Under the pieces are notes generated by a model. It saw only the letters and a program-made list of their open reading frames with translations. It was not told where the DNA came from and made no database searches. Made by a program: the position numbers and the translations under genes. A DNA stretch of 64,000 nucleotides, from NCBI GenBank assembly GCA_035048815.1, contig JAUCBN010000034.1, forward strand, positions 8,596,737 to 8,660,736, written 5' to 3'. Of this stretch, positions 35,463 to 46,947 are shown one piece after another (positions within the stretch are counted from its first letter, which is position 1; each line of letters starts with the position of its first letter). Source of the stretch: Abelmoschus esculentus. Taxonomy: Eukaryota; Streptophyta; Magnoliopsida; Malvales; Malvaceae.

Positions 35463-36361
35463 CACCTCCAAACTAGAATTATTGCTTGTCCTCAAACAAT
35501 GTAAAAGAATCTAAGTCAAAGAATTTTATGCTAATATGCCCTCTAAACTGCCGCGGCGGAGTTCCTTTCTCTGCTTTGCCTCTTCTGGTTTCTAGGATTT
35601 CCTCGGAACTATACTATGTGTCTCGTGAGTGTGTACGTAGCTATGAAAAAATTGATTTTTTTTACTATTAATCATTTTTCTAGCTCAAAACTCCCGACTT
35701 AGATTTTTATTCCTTAGTTTTCTCCTTCTCTAAACTATTACATATATATATATATATTTACACTTCTTGATCCGATTTCGAGTACCTCAAGTGTCAATCT
35801 ACTACTAGAGCTAATTTTAAATACCTCTAGTATGTGGGAAAACTACTAAATCTTAGATCATGTGATGAGCTCCTCTAAAGATTACACTAGAGTCGGTGAT
35901 ATGCACCTCTAGCTATAATCCGAAGTATATGTCTTTATTGCTTTATAAAGAAAAGAACTACTAAAATCAATCAAGTCTAGAAGTGTTTATATTTTTTAGG
36001 CTCATAGTCTAATCCTAAGCAATATTCCTTGAATACCTTTTGATTTTAAGCCTGGTGAATGGTACACTCTGCTACGGTGGGCTGGTTGGCATATTATTGT
36101 CGAGGCAGTGTACTTCATAAAATTTCAATCTTAAAAAATTGCAGTAAAATCATAAATAATAGAATAAGAGGCAAATTAAAACAAGATAGCATATTTCATA
36201 CATTGTAATTACAGATACAAAGTTTGACCAATGTTCCCCCAAACTCAAGGGATGCATTGTCCTCAATGCATCAAAGATAAATAAAAAAAGATATAAAATT
36301 AATAACATAAAAATAAAAAGAAACCATAAAAAGAAAAGTAAACAAAATAAACACCACCGCC
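35463..36361 (-). mobile_element. 3' non-coding region of Athila-like element 2
   Basis: This is collinear with 45619-46440 of the 4.1-kb element, including GCCGCGG and TGTGTACGTAGCTATG stretches and two purine tracts each next to a hairpin (35481-35500 and 36251-36270). It is not coding. The match links the non-autonomous element to a coding relative. Confidence 0.75.
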
Positions 36362-37188
36362 CTAGACAAAAGGTGATTCAAAGGATTCGACAAAGTAACT
36401 ATAGATGATCAACTTTCGGCGGCTCCGTGGTGGGGGCTGAATTTCTCTTGGTTGGCTAGGTACCGACTTCTTTGTGGATCGCGAGGGCTGCACTCTATTG
36501 GGAGTTGGGCGGGGTTGCTCGGCCTCCTTCTCAAAGTCGATGTTGATTGCAGCGGTGGCAGAGGCCTTTCTCTTTGTTCCATATTGCAATTGTTTTAGAA
36601 GTGTTTTAGCCTCTCTCGTTATGCACTTGTGATGCCCCGATGAGTTACTCCATTCAAATAGGTCTGCTTCCATTGGAGTGCCTCCTCGGTTGGGAGTCTC
36701 CATTCGCAGAAATTTCGCCACAAAGTCATATGTAGTGGTGAGGGGTTCTGTTGTTGCAGCAGTGGTGACGGCAACAGAAGGCAACAATTGGACTGTCGCA
36801 GAGGCAGACACTAATATTGCAGGTGCTGGTTCTTGTGTTGTTGGAGGATTTAGTGTGGTAGTAAGGTCACCACAAATTTTGGGAACACGGTAGAGCAGTT
36901 TGGGAACTTATTTTGTATGGTTTGGACAATGGTGGTATGAAATTCTTGTACATAAGTCATGAAGATTAGTTGCCTTCTTTCCTTTCTTTACACCAACTGA
37001 GTCAAATATCTTGGTGGCGTTGTTGTCTCCTTAGTGGGAGTTGGTTTTACTTTGTCGGTGGGATGCTGCTCAGATACAGAGGTGGAAACGAAGGCTTAAG
37101 GAGTGGCATCCTTAAGCTGCACTCTCTATATATACTAAACCCTTGTCCATCATTTTCTAGAGGGCGGGTGCAGGACCATGCGCAATGA
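36362..37188 (-). pseudogene. Third ORF remnant of Athila-like element 2
   Basis: The open frame 36362-36811 (149 residues) has a low-complexity, basic, Pro/Arg-rich C-terminus (about residues 95-135). Upstream, an out-of-frame stretch at 36830-36965 reads MTYVQEFHTTIVQTIQ and then PKF, resembling the FPKFPESIL region of the third ORF at 41874-43495. The family's third ORF lies between integrase and the 3' LTR, and its function is not established. The element is cut by a solo LTR at 37434 and no pol is found beyond it. Confidence 0.6.
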
Positions 37189-37433
37189 AGAAACTCTTTC
37201 TAGATGACAAATACTCGTTATCAGACACTGGAAGTATAACATTCCCTTGTCCTTGGTAGTACACTTGAAGATTTGTTTGTTGATTATCTTTTCTACATCA
37301 ATTCGTCGATTGTGTATTATCGAGTGGATTAGGGAAAGTCGAGGTCTATCGACCTTTTGGTTCTGAGAGGTTGGCAGCAGACATCGCTAGATGGTCCGCT
37401 CTGTGTAGTGTTATAAATTATGCGCATAGTCAT

Positions 37434-38825
37434 TGATGGAGGCTAGAAAGTCCTGCTTTTATGATGAAACATTCGTCCTTCCACCTTTGTCAGATTGTAG
37501 TATTTAAGATGTCGAACCCACGAGGATTGGCTTTACTTACGCAATTTATTCTTCCTGCACAATGGAAAAGTAAAGAAACAGATAATTGAGTTGGATTATA
37601 ACTAAGGAAACTAATTAAAGCAATAAAGATAAATGATCAAGAAATCAAGGATGGAAAAGTGGGGCAGGTTAGAGTGCTTCGTAGTGTGGGTTCAATTGAC
37701 TTGTTTCTGTCTCATGCAATTATACAACACTTCCCCGGCAGAACTGCAGTTTTACTGCCTCGACAATGAAGGATTACGTCCGCCGTGGTAATCCCTTGCT
37801 CTTGGATGGACTTTTTCAAGGTTTGGCAAAGTGTCCTCTGATGACTCCGCTTATCCCTAAGTCGAAGTACTGTTGACGATTAGTCCTTGATGATACCTCT
37901 CGGCGTGAATCAAATATAACCACCAACCAATCTCACACTTCTTTTTGCCGCTGAAACTCTAACCTATCCCTAGGCCGAGTTAGTATTTTCCAGCTAGAAA
38001 AATACCGTACTTATCCCTTTCGTGAGCCTAACTCTCTCGATATTAGACAAATAAATCTCTCACAAACTTCTTTACCGAGCTTGAATGCAAGAACAATGAA
38101 TGGCAAAGAATAAGCAAACCTTGATATTTTATTGCATGAAACAAGAAAGCAAAGTACAATTTTCTTCCACAACTACTCCACAAACTAACCTAAAACCCAA
38201 GGGGGCGATGGAGGAGTTTAGGGTTTTCTATGAACACTTGATTTCGAGATATTCTCCTCTCTACATAGGCTATGGTTTATATAGGCTTGGCCTAGGGCAA
38301 ACCTTTCCAAAGTAGGAATACAACTTGGAGTAAAACACAAGTTAAGTACATAAATAAAAGATATTTATTTTATTTCCTAGTTTATTCCTATAAGGATTCT
38401 TTTCCCACGTGGCCTTTGACCTTGAATTTTCGTGTGTTTCCCAGCTCTGATTTTTATGCTGTTTGTCTTAAAACGTCCACCTTATTTTTCTCTTCAGATC
38501 GCCTATCATATCGACATTTGCTCTTCAGGTGCTGCCGTGGCCTTCAAGTGCTGCCGAGGCGGGTACTAATCTGCATTCCAGGTTTGGCTTCCAGCATCAA
38601 TCTTATTGTTTGGCAATTCCTATGATGCAGTTTCCTGTTTAAGAAAGAAAACTATCAAATGAATCTGTTTTATGCCAAATAATAGATAAATTCATGAATT
38701 GAGTATTGAGATGCTGAAATATGGAAATAAGCAGAATTATCCAATATTGCCATTAAATTTGTCCTTTATTAGCAATAATTGAGTGGGAAATTGGTATAAA
38801 GAATAGGACTTTTAGGCACTCGTTA
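37434..38825 (-). repeat. Solo LTR (4.1-kb element family), TSD GTCAT
   Basis: It starts TGATGGAGGCTAGAAAGTCC and ends GGCACTCGTTA. GTCAT flanks both sides (37429-37433 and 38826-38830), which proves insertion followed by LTR-LTR recombination. It contains two units of the 19-bp GTGCTGCCG-GGCCTTCAA repeat, where the LTRs of the complete element have three. Confidence 0.93.
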
Positions 38826-39380
38826 GTCATGCAAGTAATAAAGGGTGAGTGAATATCAAGGCAAAATGGAATGGACGGTGGTGGCACGATAGATTTATGA
38901 ATATAGTGTGTCAATAATATGGTAATGTGATTGCAAGTAAATAGAGAAAACAGAGAAAACAGAGGAACACTTTGTAAATGCCAAGGCTAAAGCAAGATAA
39001 GAGAACATAGGTAAGCAATATGATGTAATGATCCTCGATTGATGAGCCTTACTGGGAATGATTGATGGGGGGTCTTATGGACTTCTCAATCTCACTCCTA
39101 CGAACATCTAGCTACTATATGGTCTATTCACTCTACAGATGTTTCTAAGGTGCTCTCGCTCTCTCGAGTCAAAGGAACCTGATAATCTAAAATGCCACGG
39201 CATCTCTTCTCGATCTTAGCAGTGACATCTATCCTATCGATAAAGCACACTTCTTTTAGTCGTTGAAACCCTCACTTAAGTCTCTCTCGAGCACCTAAGG
39301 TCATATTAGGCTCTATTTGCAATCTAGAACCCATTGCTCGCGTAGATCCTCCCTTAGTTTCTTTCGAATACTAAGGATCT
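38826..39380. other. Non-coding retroelement DNA, probably LTR
   Basis: No frame is readable. Together with 40633-41790 it may form the old 3' LTR of Athila-like element 1, split by the solo LTR at 39381-40632. It contains short CTCTCTCGAG(C/T) repeats. Confidence 0.4.
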
Positions 39381-40632
39381 TGATAAGTGCTCAACACACT
39401 ATCACTTTTTACTCCTTTTATGGGCATTAATCATCAAATATACACCCACTTGGACCAATGCATGAACTCAATGTGATATATTTAGAAGTTATACTCATAT
39501 AGATAATATTTACAGAAAAAGGCACGTTTTACTGCGTTTTCATATCTATGCAGGAGAACCAGTGCTGCGGAAGGGATAAGGCCGAGGCAGCAGCAGAAAG
39601 ACAGGAAGCAAGACTATAGGCGATGGAAAGACAAAAATCCAAGGAACGTGTCTGGACTTGAAGCCCATGGATCGGAGCTGGCTAGCCCAGGAAAAGCCCA
39701 AAGGAAGACCACGCGGGAAAGCCTCCTTAGCCGAAGCAAACTTGGAAATATATTATTATTATGTACTTGACTTGTTCCCTACTCCAAGTTGTATTCTACT
39801 TAGGAAAGGTTTTCCCTAGGTCTAGCCTATATAAGGACCTAGCCACCCAATGTACAACACATGAAATACCTAGGGAGAGAGCCGATTTCTACTCTTGTTT
39901 CTTTCCTCTCCATTATGTTCTAAACCTTCTTAGGGATTAGGTGAAGGTTGTCGAGTATTTCTGAGAGGAGATTGTACTTTGTCTTTGATTCAATGCAATA
40001 AAGTTATCAAGGTTTGCTTATCCTTTGTTATTCCTTGTTTTCACAATTGAGCTCGGGAGAGGTATTGTGAATCGTCCATTTATCTAAGCTCGGGAGAGTT
40101 AGATTCACGAAAGGGGTAAGTATGGCGTTTCAATCGCGAAATACTAACTCGACTTAGGGATAGGTTAAGAGTTTCAGCGGTTAAAAGAAGTGTGAGATTG
40201 GTTGGTGAGTATAATTGGTTCACGCCGGGAGGTATCATCAAGGACTAGTCATCAACAACACTTTGACTTAGGGATAAGCGGAGTCATCCAAGGACTCTTT
40301 GCCGAACTTTGTTAAAGTCGGCCCACGAGCAAGGGATTGCCGCGGCAGACAATATTATCGCTGCCAGGGCAGTAAACTATAGTGCTGTCGAGGCAGTGAT
40401 ATACGATTGCATTGGACAAAGACAAGTCAATCAATTCCACAATACGACGCAACTGGATCCTAGCCCATCTCTCTCTACTATTTCAATCCTTTATTTTTAT
40501 TTAGTTATTTTAGTTTAGATAAATCAAATCAACTCACTTGTGTTTTTATCTTTCTACAGAACAAGAAGGTGAAGAAAGCATATTAAGTATATCGGTCCCT
40601 AAGGAGACAATAACTCGATAAAATACTTATCA
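39381..40632 (+). repeat. Solo LTR-like unit in opposite orientation
   Basis: It runs from TGATAAGTGCTC to CTTATCA. Bases 40130-40300 match the reverse complement of the 4.1-kb element LTR (for example ACTAACTCG-CTTAGGGATAGGTTA and GGTATCATCAAGGACTAG), so it is a related LTR reading on the + strand. No five-base target duplication was found. Confidence 0.7.
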
Positions 40633-41790
40633 CTTATTACTTGCGATGTGTCCACTTGCACTAAACGCGCACTTTTGACACGCGACAGATCTATAGCTAG
40701 GTTTCTCTCGAACACCTAGCGTGCATCCAAACAACGGACACTCTCATACCTCTTACAATGCTTAAATGATTAACACAATGAGCAGAACAAATAAACAAAC
40801 AAATAATAGGCTAGAATATTCATAAAAAGATAAAGAGTTAATCATCCACAAAAACATCCACCAAAATAAAACAAACACATAGTGGTGTGAAATTTTAAAG
40901 ATAAACATCATCCACAAATATCATCCTTAAATTATCCACATAAACCTCTCAAGAATTTAAAACAAAGCAAAGGGAAAGGTTGGAAGACACCCTCGGTGCG
41001 CGCTACCGCTGGCTCTTCGACCACCATGGAACTCCTTAGCGTGCTAGCCCCTCTTGGGTGCCTAGCACGCCAATCCCATCAAGCTCTATCAATGGAGGGA
41101 ACCTTCGGACGGTGGTTGGGGAACAAAGGTGTAAGCTTTATCCGCTGTCTTTAGCTCTCATTGTGCCTCAAAATCAAACCCCAAATGTCTCTCTTTTTTA
41201 TTAAAGGCTGCCTTTTTTAGGTCACATATCCCTATATAATGGGGTGTGTGTGAAAACCCTAGGGTTTAGGGAAATTCCCTATTTCACCCCCATTCACGTG
41301 ATGATATTTTTGACATGGTGACAGTGGTCCGCCCCAAGGTGGTTACAACCAGCCTGTAGAGCATCAGTTGACAGTCATTTACAAAATATCTTCTAGTCTT
41401 TTTGTGCAGCATAGGAGGTCTCCATATTTGCCATGACATTTTTCCTTTGTTATCCTTCTGCAAATGCCATGATAAATATCCCTTGCTCCCAGCTTTGCTT
41501 TATCTGCACAACATTAGCCAAAAGCACGACAGTCCCTATAAAATAGCACCTATAGCCACACCATAAATGCCAAGGCATATCTATATGTTAAATGCAATGT
41601 TATGATCCTAAATGCATCTAAATGCTCATGTATGCACTTAAAGACACTCAATTCAAGTGCTCGCCATAAAAAATTATCATCATTAGGCATCATTAACTTT
41701 AATCCAATAAACTCATCTAGAAACCTACTAATTCGTCATGACATTTGTCTACAATTACAGCTATCATGCAATATGAAAATGAAATAAGGA
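40633..41790 (-). repeat. Probable 3' LTR part of Athila-like element 1
   Basis: The region is non-coding and lies just beyond the purine tract at 41798-41809, where a minus-strand 3' LTR should start. In that orientation a TATA-like box (TATATAGGGATATG) is present near 41230-41245. Terminal inverted bases could not be fixed. Confidence 0.45.
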
Positions 41791-41797
41791 ATGATAC

Positions 41798-41833
41798 CTC
41801 CCCCAAACTTGAGGCAGGCATTGTCCCCAATGC
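41798..41833 (-). other. Purine tract and hairpin of Athila-like element 1
   Basis: In element sense a GCATTG/CAATGC hairpin with a GGGA loop (41818-41833) is followed by AAGTTTGGGGGAGG, the likely plus-strand primer (polypurine tract). Confidence 0.65.
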
Positions 41834-41873
41834 AACTAAGAAAAAAAAATTAAACTATATGCTATGCAATGAA

Positions 41874-43495
41874 ATGAAATGCCAAGTACCTTGGCTAGGC
41901 AGGAGGTGGTGTGGTGGCAGCAGTGCGATGGGTTGCTCGTTGCTTCAATGGGGGTGGGCTTAAGTCATGGTCGGGTTCATCATCTTTATGTGGTCGTGAC
42001 TTTTCAGCAGCAACTTTGGGCGGGCTCGCTTGTCGACCAACCGAAATTTTCAGACGACGCTTGATCTTCTTTTTGGGAGAGGGTATCAGTGGTTGTTCTT
42101 GCTAGGCTGTTTGTTGTGCTTCTTCTAGTTTTGCAGCTTGGTCGGGTTGTGTTGGTTCATCGGGCTAAGTAGACTGGTCAGGCAGAGGGTCTTTGAAAAG
42201 AGAAGAAATAAAGCTTGGATCGTATTCCGTTTCAGCAGACTGGTTTTGTTGAGGCGATGGCAATTGGGCTTAATCATCCAAAAATATTATGGCATTTTCA
42301 GGTTCTTGTTCGGTTGCAGGGGCTTGATCATCCTGAGCTTGTTTCGCTTGTTCAGTTTCCACTGGCCTGGCTTCTTTAGAAGGGTCAGCCGGGGCTGGTT
42401 CCTCATTTAGGTCAGGTGCCTCTAGCCTTGCTATAGTTTAGGTAGTTGGAAATGTTGAGGCATTAGCAGATGTGGGCAAGATGGATTCAGGGAACTTCGG
42501 GAACTCGTGAACTAGGTGGGGGAATAGCTCTGCCAAATAGGCCTGGATGACTTCATCCCTCTTCTTGGTGCAATTGAAGAATTCTCTTAAATCGCTCGTT
42601 AAGTCATCCACTTTTGCCATGGCATTTATGGAGAAGTCCAGCACATCAGCCCATTGAGTCGGGGCTTTTCCTCGGGCTGTGGCAGCATGTGAAGTTTCGG
42701 GTTGCTTTTCAACACTACCCATCAGAGCAACCATCTTCTCAATAGTTAGACCTTTCATTCCTTGTAGGATCTCGTCATATTCATTCTCTGGTACTTTCTT
42801 CTTTTGCCAAAGTGTCGTGATCAGATTTGGGAAGATTAAAGGGTTCTTTGGTCGATTAAGACATGCGTGGTTTTCTTGCAAAATAATTCTACCAACACCC
42901 ATGGGGCATCCAAATAGTATAGAGTAAATGAGTATTAACCGAGTTAAGCTTACAGCGGTGTGGTGCGATGTAGGCATGAGCTTGTAGCGCATTAAATGGT
43001 TCCACAGTCGTACGTGTGGACGGAGGCGCTCTCGGTTGATGGTTCTTCGGCTAGCTTGCTGGCAGTTCCACTCTGTTTCGGCCAAACAAAGGTCCTTTTT
43101 GAATCCTTGATAAGTATCACAGTCGGCCTCTTCCTCCTTCCTTGCATGTCGGTCCACCTTTTGTGGGATTTTAAAGAAGCGGTTGAGAGCCGTGTTTGAG
43201 AAGTGGATGTTTTTGCCCCGGACATATACAAATTTCTAGTCCGGCTAGGAATATTTGCTTAAAACTTCATCACAATCATTGCATTTACAGAGCCTAGATA
43301 TGAAGCAAATCTCTCTCAGTGGTGGTGCTTCACTACATCAGTCACCTTTGGCCCAAAATCTTCACCGAAGAATACAAAACCAAGCTCGAAAAAGAGCTTT
43401 CGGTTCTTCAAGCTTTTAAATCTTTCCTCTTCCGTGTTTTCTAAAAAAACTGGAGGAGGTTGTGGAACGGAGCTCGACGGTCTTGATCGGACCAT
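41874..43495 (-). pseudogene. Third ORF of Athila-like element 1
   Basis: From 43495 the N-terminus reads MVRSRPSS, then FLENTEEERFKSLKNRKLF. After a frameshift near 43160-43230 the core has LWNHLMRYKLMPTSHHTAVS, a typical 'putative plant transposon protein' domain of Athila-type elements, then VGRIILQE. The longest open piece is 42438-43157 (239 residues). The C-terminal part, Gln/Glu/Pro-rich and ending in a basic KKKIKRRLKIS stretch, is crossed by several stops. The ORF lies between integrase and the 3' LTR, where env-like ORFs occur; no role is established. Confidence 0.82.
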
Positions 43496-43960
43496 TTTAT
43501 TCTGAGAAGAAGCAAGAAAAGTTAAGAAAGTTTGAAGCTTTTCTTTCATGGTAGTTTCGGCTATAGGGGAGGAAATAAAGAGGAAGAAGATGGAGTGTTG
43601 AAGAAAGAGAAAAAGAAATAAAAGAAAGTATTAAAATTTGCTGGGGGTAGGGGTGAGAAACGTGTGGTGGGGTTAAAAACAATGATGAAAATATTAAAAG
43701 TGGAGAGAGAAATAAAAAAATTAAATAAGGGAAAAAAAACTCCCTCTCTTTTTGTCCTTTTGCCACCCAAAAAATTAAAGCTTAGGGTTTTGTGTTTTCC
43801 CTTACTTCTTCCTCAGCTGACAACTCTCATGGATTGATATTTAACCTAAAAAAATAAAAAGCAAACACGAAAAGCACTTAGTATATAAAATAAACTTAGA
43901 GACAATTTATTTATTAACAGGAGTTAACTGCAAATGCCATGACATTTTAGCATGTCAGAC
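43496..43960 (-). other. Spacer between third ORF and integrase
   Basis: This is non-coding, with a pyrimidine-rich minus strand in 43560-43760. It lies inside Athila-like element 1. I see no promoter that I could defend. Confidence 0.45.
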
Positions 43961-44204
43961 ATCCTAAAGATATGCGGTGGGTTTGTCACGCATCTCAGGG
44001 GCTCCAATGTAGAACTTCAGACGCTGGCCATTAACCTTAAAAATTGTACCATCATCAATTTTCTGAATGTCTACTGCTCCATAATGATAAACATGGTGAA
44101 CTTTAAATGGCCCAAACCACCTTGATTTGAGCTTTCCTGGGAAGAGTTTCAGCCTCGAGTTGAATAAGAGCACTTTTTGTCCAGCTTGAAAATGTCGTGG
44201 CAAA
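43961..44204 (-). pseudogene. Integrase C-terminus of Athila-like element 1
   Basis: It reads LPRHFQAGQKVLLFNSRLKL, then FPGKLKSRWFGPF, the GPF/Y region that ends Gypsy integrases. The N-terminal side continues at 48360 beyond the inserted 4.1-kb element (TSD ACTAC). Confidence 0.85.
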
Positions 44205-44209
44205 ACTAC

Positions 44210-45618
44210 TGATGGAGGCTAGAAAGTCCTGCTTTTATGATGAAGCATTCGTCCTTCCACCTTTGTCAGATTGTAGTATTTAAGATGTCGAACCCACGAG
44301 GATTGGCTTTACTTACGCAATTTATTCTTCACGCACAATGGAAAAGTAAAGAAACAGATAATTGAGTTGGATTATAACTAAGGAAACTAATTAAAACAAT
44401 AAAGATAAATGATCAAGAAATCAAGGATGGAAAAGTTGGGCAGGTTAGAGTGCTTCGTAGTGTGGGTTCAATTGACTTGTTTCTGTCTCATGCAATCGCA
44501 CAACACTGCCTCGGCAGTACAGCAGATTACTGCCTCGATAGCGATGATGCTTGTCCACCGCGGTAATCTCTTGCTCTTGGGTAGACTTTACCAAAGTTCG
44601 GCAAAGTGTCCTTTGATGACTCCGCTTATCTCTAAGTCGAAGTACTGTTGATGACCAGTCTTTGATGATACCTCTCAGCGTGAATCAATTATAATCACCA
44701 ACCAATCCCACACTTCCTTTAGCCGCTGAAACTCTTAACCTATCTCTAGGCCGAGTTAGTGTTTCCCGATTCAAACACCATACTTATTCCTTTCGTGAAT
44801 CTAACTCTCTCGATATTAGATAAATGGATTACTCACAAACTTCTCTCTCGAGCTTGAATGCAAGCACAATGAATGTCAAAGAATAAGCAAACCTCGATAT
44901 TTTATTGCATGAAACAAGAAGGCAAAGTACAAATTTCTTCCACAACTACTCCAAAAACTAACCTAAACCCCAAGGGGACGATCGAGGAGTTTAGGGTTTT
45001 CTATGAACACTTGATTTCGAGATATCCTCCTCTCTACGTAGGCTATGGTTTATATAGTCTTGGCCTAGGGCAAACGTTTCCAAAGTAGGAATACAACTTG
45101 GAGTAAAACACAAGTTAAATACATAAATAAAAGATATTTATTTTATTTCCTAGTTTTTTCCTATAAGGATTCTTTTCCCGCGTGGCCTTTGACCTTGACT
45201 TTTCGTGTGTTCCTCAGCTCCGATTTCTATGTTGCTTGTCTTAAAACGTCCACCTTATTTTTTTTCTTCAAACCGCCTATCATATCGACATTTGCTCTTC
45301 AGGTGCTGTCGTGGCCTTCAAGTGTTGCCGAGGCCTTCAAGTGCTGCCGAGGTGGGTACTAATCTGTATTCCAACTTTGGTTTCCAGTATCCATCATGCT
45401 ATCTGGCATTACCTATGTGGTAGTTTCCTGTCTAAGAGAAGAAACCATTAACCGTACCTGTTTTATACCAAATAATAGATAAATTCATGAATTAAGTATT
45501 GGTATGCTGAAATATGGAAATAAGCAGAATTATCCAATATTGCCATTAAATCCGTCCTTTATTAGCAATAATCGAGTGGGAAATTGGTATAAAGAATAGG
45601 ACTTTTTGGCACTCATCA
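44210..45618 (-). repeat. 3' LTR of the 4.1-kb element
   Basis: It runs from TGATGGAGGCTAGAAAG to GGCACTCATCA on the + strand, with five-base terminal inverted repeats TGATG/CATCA. It contains three tandem 19-bp units of GTG(C/T)TG(C/T)CG-GGCCTTCAA near 45300-45355. Confidence 0.93.
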
Positions 45619-46947
45619 CACCCCCAAACTCGAACTATTGCTTGTCCTCAAGCAATGCAAAAGATAGATTTTTAAGTAAGGGATTTTAAAGTAATATACC
45701 GTCCTGCCTGCCGCGGCAGAATTCCTTTCTTGACTCGGCCTCTTCTAGGTTCTAGGAATTCCTTGGAACTGGACTTTGAGTCTTGGTGAGTGTGTGCGTA
45801 GCTGTGTCAAAGTTGATTATATAGGTTCTAATCCTTTTTCTAGCTCAAGACTTCTGACTAAGATTTTTCTTCAATTATTTTTCTTTCCTTTTCCTTGTTT
45901 GGTATATAAATATATATTGCTATATACTTATACTGCTTGAGCCAGTTTTCGAGCAACTTAAGTGTTAACTACTCTTACTAGAGCCAATTTTGGGCACCTC
46001 TAGTAAGTGGGAAAAAGGTTGAGTCCTAGAGCCAGTGATGGGCACCTCTAAGAACTATACTAGAGCCGGTGATAGACACCTCTAGTTAAAATCTAAGCCT
46101 AAATCCTTATTGTTTTTCAAAGAAAAGAAATTCTAAAATCAACTAAGACTAGCAGTGTTTATGTGATTTCAAGCTCATAGTTTAATGCTAAGTACTAATC
46201 GTAAGAGACCTTTCCGAATTCAAGGCTGGTGAATGGTGCATACTGCTGCGGTGGCTGGAGAATATATTGCTGTTTAGGCAGTTTCAATAAAATTCAGCAG
46301 ACTTAAAAAAAATTGCATAAAACTGTAATTGTTGTAAAGATAAAATTTAAGGTAGTAGTAGGATAATCCGAATAATTTCCATACATGGCAGATATTTTTA
46401 TAAGGCAGAAAATTGAATCAATACTCCCCCAAACTCGAGGGATGCATTATCCTCAATGCATACATCTTAACGTAAGGCAACAATAAAAAGAAAAGAAAAA
46501 AATTAAGAGACAAGGAAAAGATAAACCAATATTTATATGTCGCGTCTTGGCCTCTTCTGTATCTTGAGGGTCATCAGTTTGTGTGGAGTTTGTTGAGAAA
46601 TAAACTAAAAAACTGCACTGGAAAACAATAATGAAGAAGTATGAAATAAAACATGGGAGATGAAGTTCGATAACAGCAAACCCACCGTCACTTGCGTTTC
46701 GGCGGCCATCCGCCTTGGCCGCGTCTTAGGTGGGACGGAGGATTTGATTTTTGGACTGTTTTATGTGCCTCATGGCTTCTCCTTCTTGAATTTCCTTCCT
46801 AAGATAAAACAAATAACTTAAACATAATTAAACTTATTTCCTAAAACAAATAACTCAAAAATAATTAAACTAATTTCCTAAGATAGTAGTGCAAGAAAAA
46901 TAAAAAGAAAAGTTGGAATCGCCAATCCCCGGCAACGACGCCAAATC
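45619..46947 (-). other. Internal region of the 4.1-kb element
   Basis: Non-coding. It holds two purine tracts each with an adjacent hairpin (45637-45656 and 46442-46461) and a short repeat of the phrase AGAGCC(A/G)(A/G)T-T(T/G)GGCACCTCTA at 45975-46085. The terminal purine tract is the one next to the LTR. Confidence 0.8.
46926..46943 (-). other. Primer-binding site of the 4.1-kb element
   Basis: In element sense it is TGGCGTCGTTGCCGGGGA, four bases from the 5' LTR. This differs by one base from the TGGCGCCGTTGCCGGGGA site common in Athila-class plant elements. Confidence 0.85.
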
